From an uncultured bacterium (GTDB lineage: Bacteria > Bacillota > Clostridia > TANB77 > CAG-508), in contig CAJMQM010000008.1 of NCBI GenBank assembly GCA_905215615.1, positions 1-22,947 on the forward strand: a stretch of DNA of 22,947 nt, written 5' to 3'. This document shows positions 22,622-22,947 of this stretch, piece by piece. The position numbers were made by a program, and so were the translations under genes. Under the pieces are notes generated by a model. It was not told where the DNA came from. It ran no database searches and was given only the letters and a program-made list of their open reading frames with translations. How positions within the stretch are numbered: the first letter of the stretch is position 1; the number at the start of each line of letters is the position of its first letter.

Positions 22622-22947
22622 ATGAATAAAATTGAATTATTAGCACCTGTTGGAGACTTTGATTGTCTTAAGGCTGCTGTACAAAATGGTGCAGATAGTG
22701 TATATTTTGGTGCAAACATGTTTAATGCTAGGGCTTCTGCTAAAAATTTTGACATAGACAAACTAAAAGAAGCAATAGAATATTGTAATATTAGAGGTGT
22801 AAAGCCACATTTAACACTAAACATTTTAATAAAAAATAATGAATTTAAAGATGCTGTTTTTCTTGCCAAAAAAGCATATGAATTTGGCATAGATTCAATA
22901 ATAGTGCAAGATTTTGGTTTGGCACAATTTTTAATAAAACATTTTCC
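22622..22947 (+). CDS. U32 family peptidase (N-terminal 108 residues; continues beyond the window)
   Basis: U32 family proteins were named collagenase-like peptidases; characterised bacterial members (RlhA, TrhO/TrhP types) are mostly RNA-hydroxylation factors for rRNA or tRNA. The visible part begins MNKIELLAPVGDFDCLKAAV and continues through NGADSVYFGANMFNARASAKNF, the family's N-terminal signature, then GVKPHLTLNILIKNNEF and IDSIIVQDFGLAQF. The C-terminal part with the conserved cysteines is off the window, so the subtype cannot be told. I start at the ATG at 22622, where family similarity begins; AAGAGG lies 12 bases upstream. An in-frame ATG at 22565 would add 19 residues without family support. 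Confidence 0.92.
   Translation, partial: MNKIELLAPVGDFDCLKAAVQNGADSVYFGANMFNARASAKNFDIDKLKEAIEYCNIRGVKPHLTLNILIKNNEFKDAVFLAKKAYEFGIDSIIVQDFGLAQFLIKHF

Noticed and set aside
22570..22890. Minus-strand open frame of 106 codons
   Set aside because: It is antisense to the U32 peptidase, whose translation matches a known family.

Overview
The window is very AT-rich (roughly 70 percent A+T by eye). Its housekeeping genes are typical of a low-GC, Gram-positive, Clostridia-like member of the Bacillota: a PolC-type replicase, the sporulation/stationary-phase sigma factor SigH, RqcH, RNase R/SecG and a sortase with an LPQTG substrate. Strong AGGAGG-type ribosome binding sites, TTG starts and A/T-only hairpins fit this. 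SigH suggests a spore-forming lineage. The species cannot be named from the sequence.

Layout. (1) Positions 1-7316, minus strand: a growth cluster transcribed pyrH, frr, uppS, cdsA, rseP, polC (polC runs off the left edge). It joins UMP kinase and ribosome recycling to undecaprenyl-PP and CDP-diacylglycerol synthesis, a site-2 protease and the replicative polymerase. The dxr and ispG genes often found between cdsA and polC are missing. (2) Positions 7536-10420: a cell-surface patch with a broken secreted-protein gene (signal peptide and body in different frames), a sortase with an unusual Asn-rich cytoplasmic tail, and, convergent to it across a shared terminator, a tiny Thr/Asn-rich LPQTG protein. 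(3) Positions 10470-12640: ychF, a decayed ORF6N-domain (phage-type) gene abutting the 3' end of a tRNA-Thr(GGU), then sigH. (4) Positions 12675-14594: divergent consensus promoters for sigH and rqcH, then rqcH. (5) Positions 14596-14972: a single 98-codon gene of much higher G+C, with its own consensus promoter and terminators, apparently acquired. (6) Positions 15041-19082: a probable FIST-domain protein / aldehyde dehydrogenase / FucO operon with conspicuous palindromes in its leader and both gene junctions. (7) Positions 19304-22455: a Cys-rich 53-residue membrane peptide (too short for ordinary gene calling), secG, rnr and a small unknown gene. (8) From 22622: the start of a U32-family peptidase on the plus strand.

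Working together: regions 1, 3, 4 and 7 are core information processing, envelope synthesis and RNA/protein quality control. Region 2 is a self-contained surface-anchoring pair. Region 6 looks like lactaldehyde (deoxy-sugar) redox metabolism tied to a small-molecule-sensing FIST protein. The least explained items are the high-GC orphan gene, the FIST-containing operon, the Cys-rich microprotein and the sortase/stalk pair. I saw no CRISPR array, complete insertion sequence or intact prophage.
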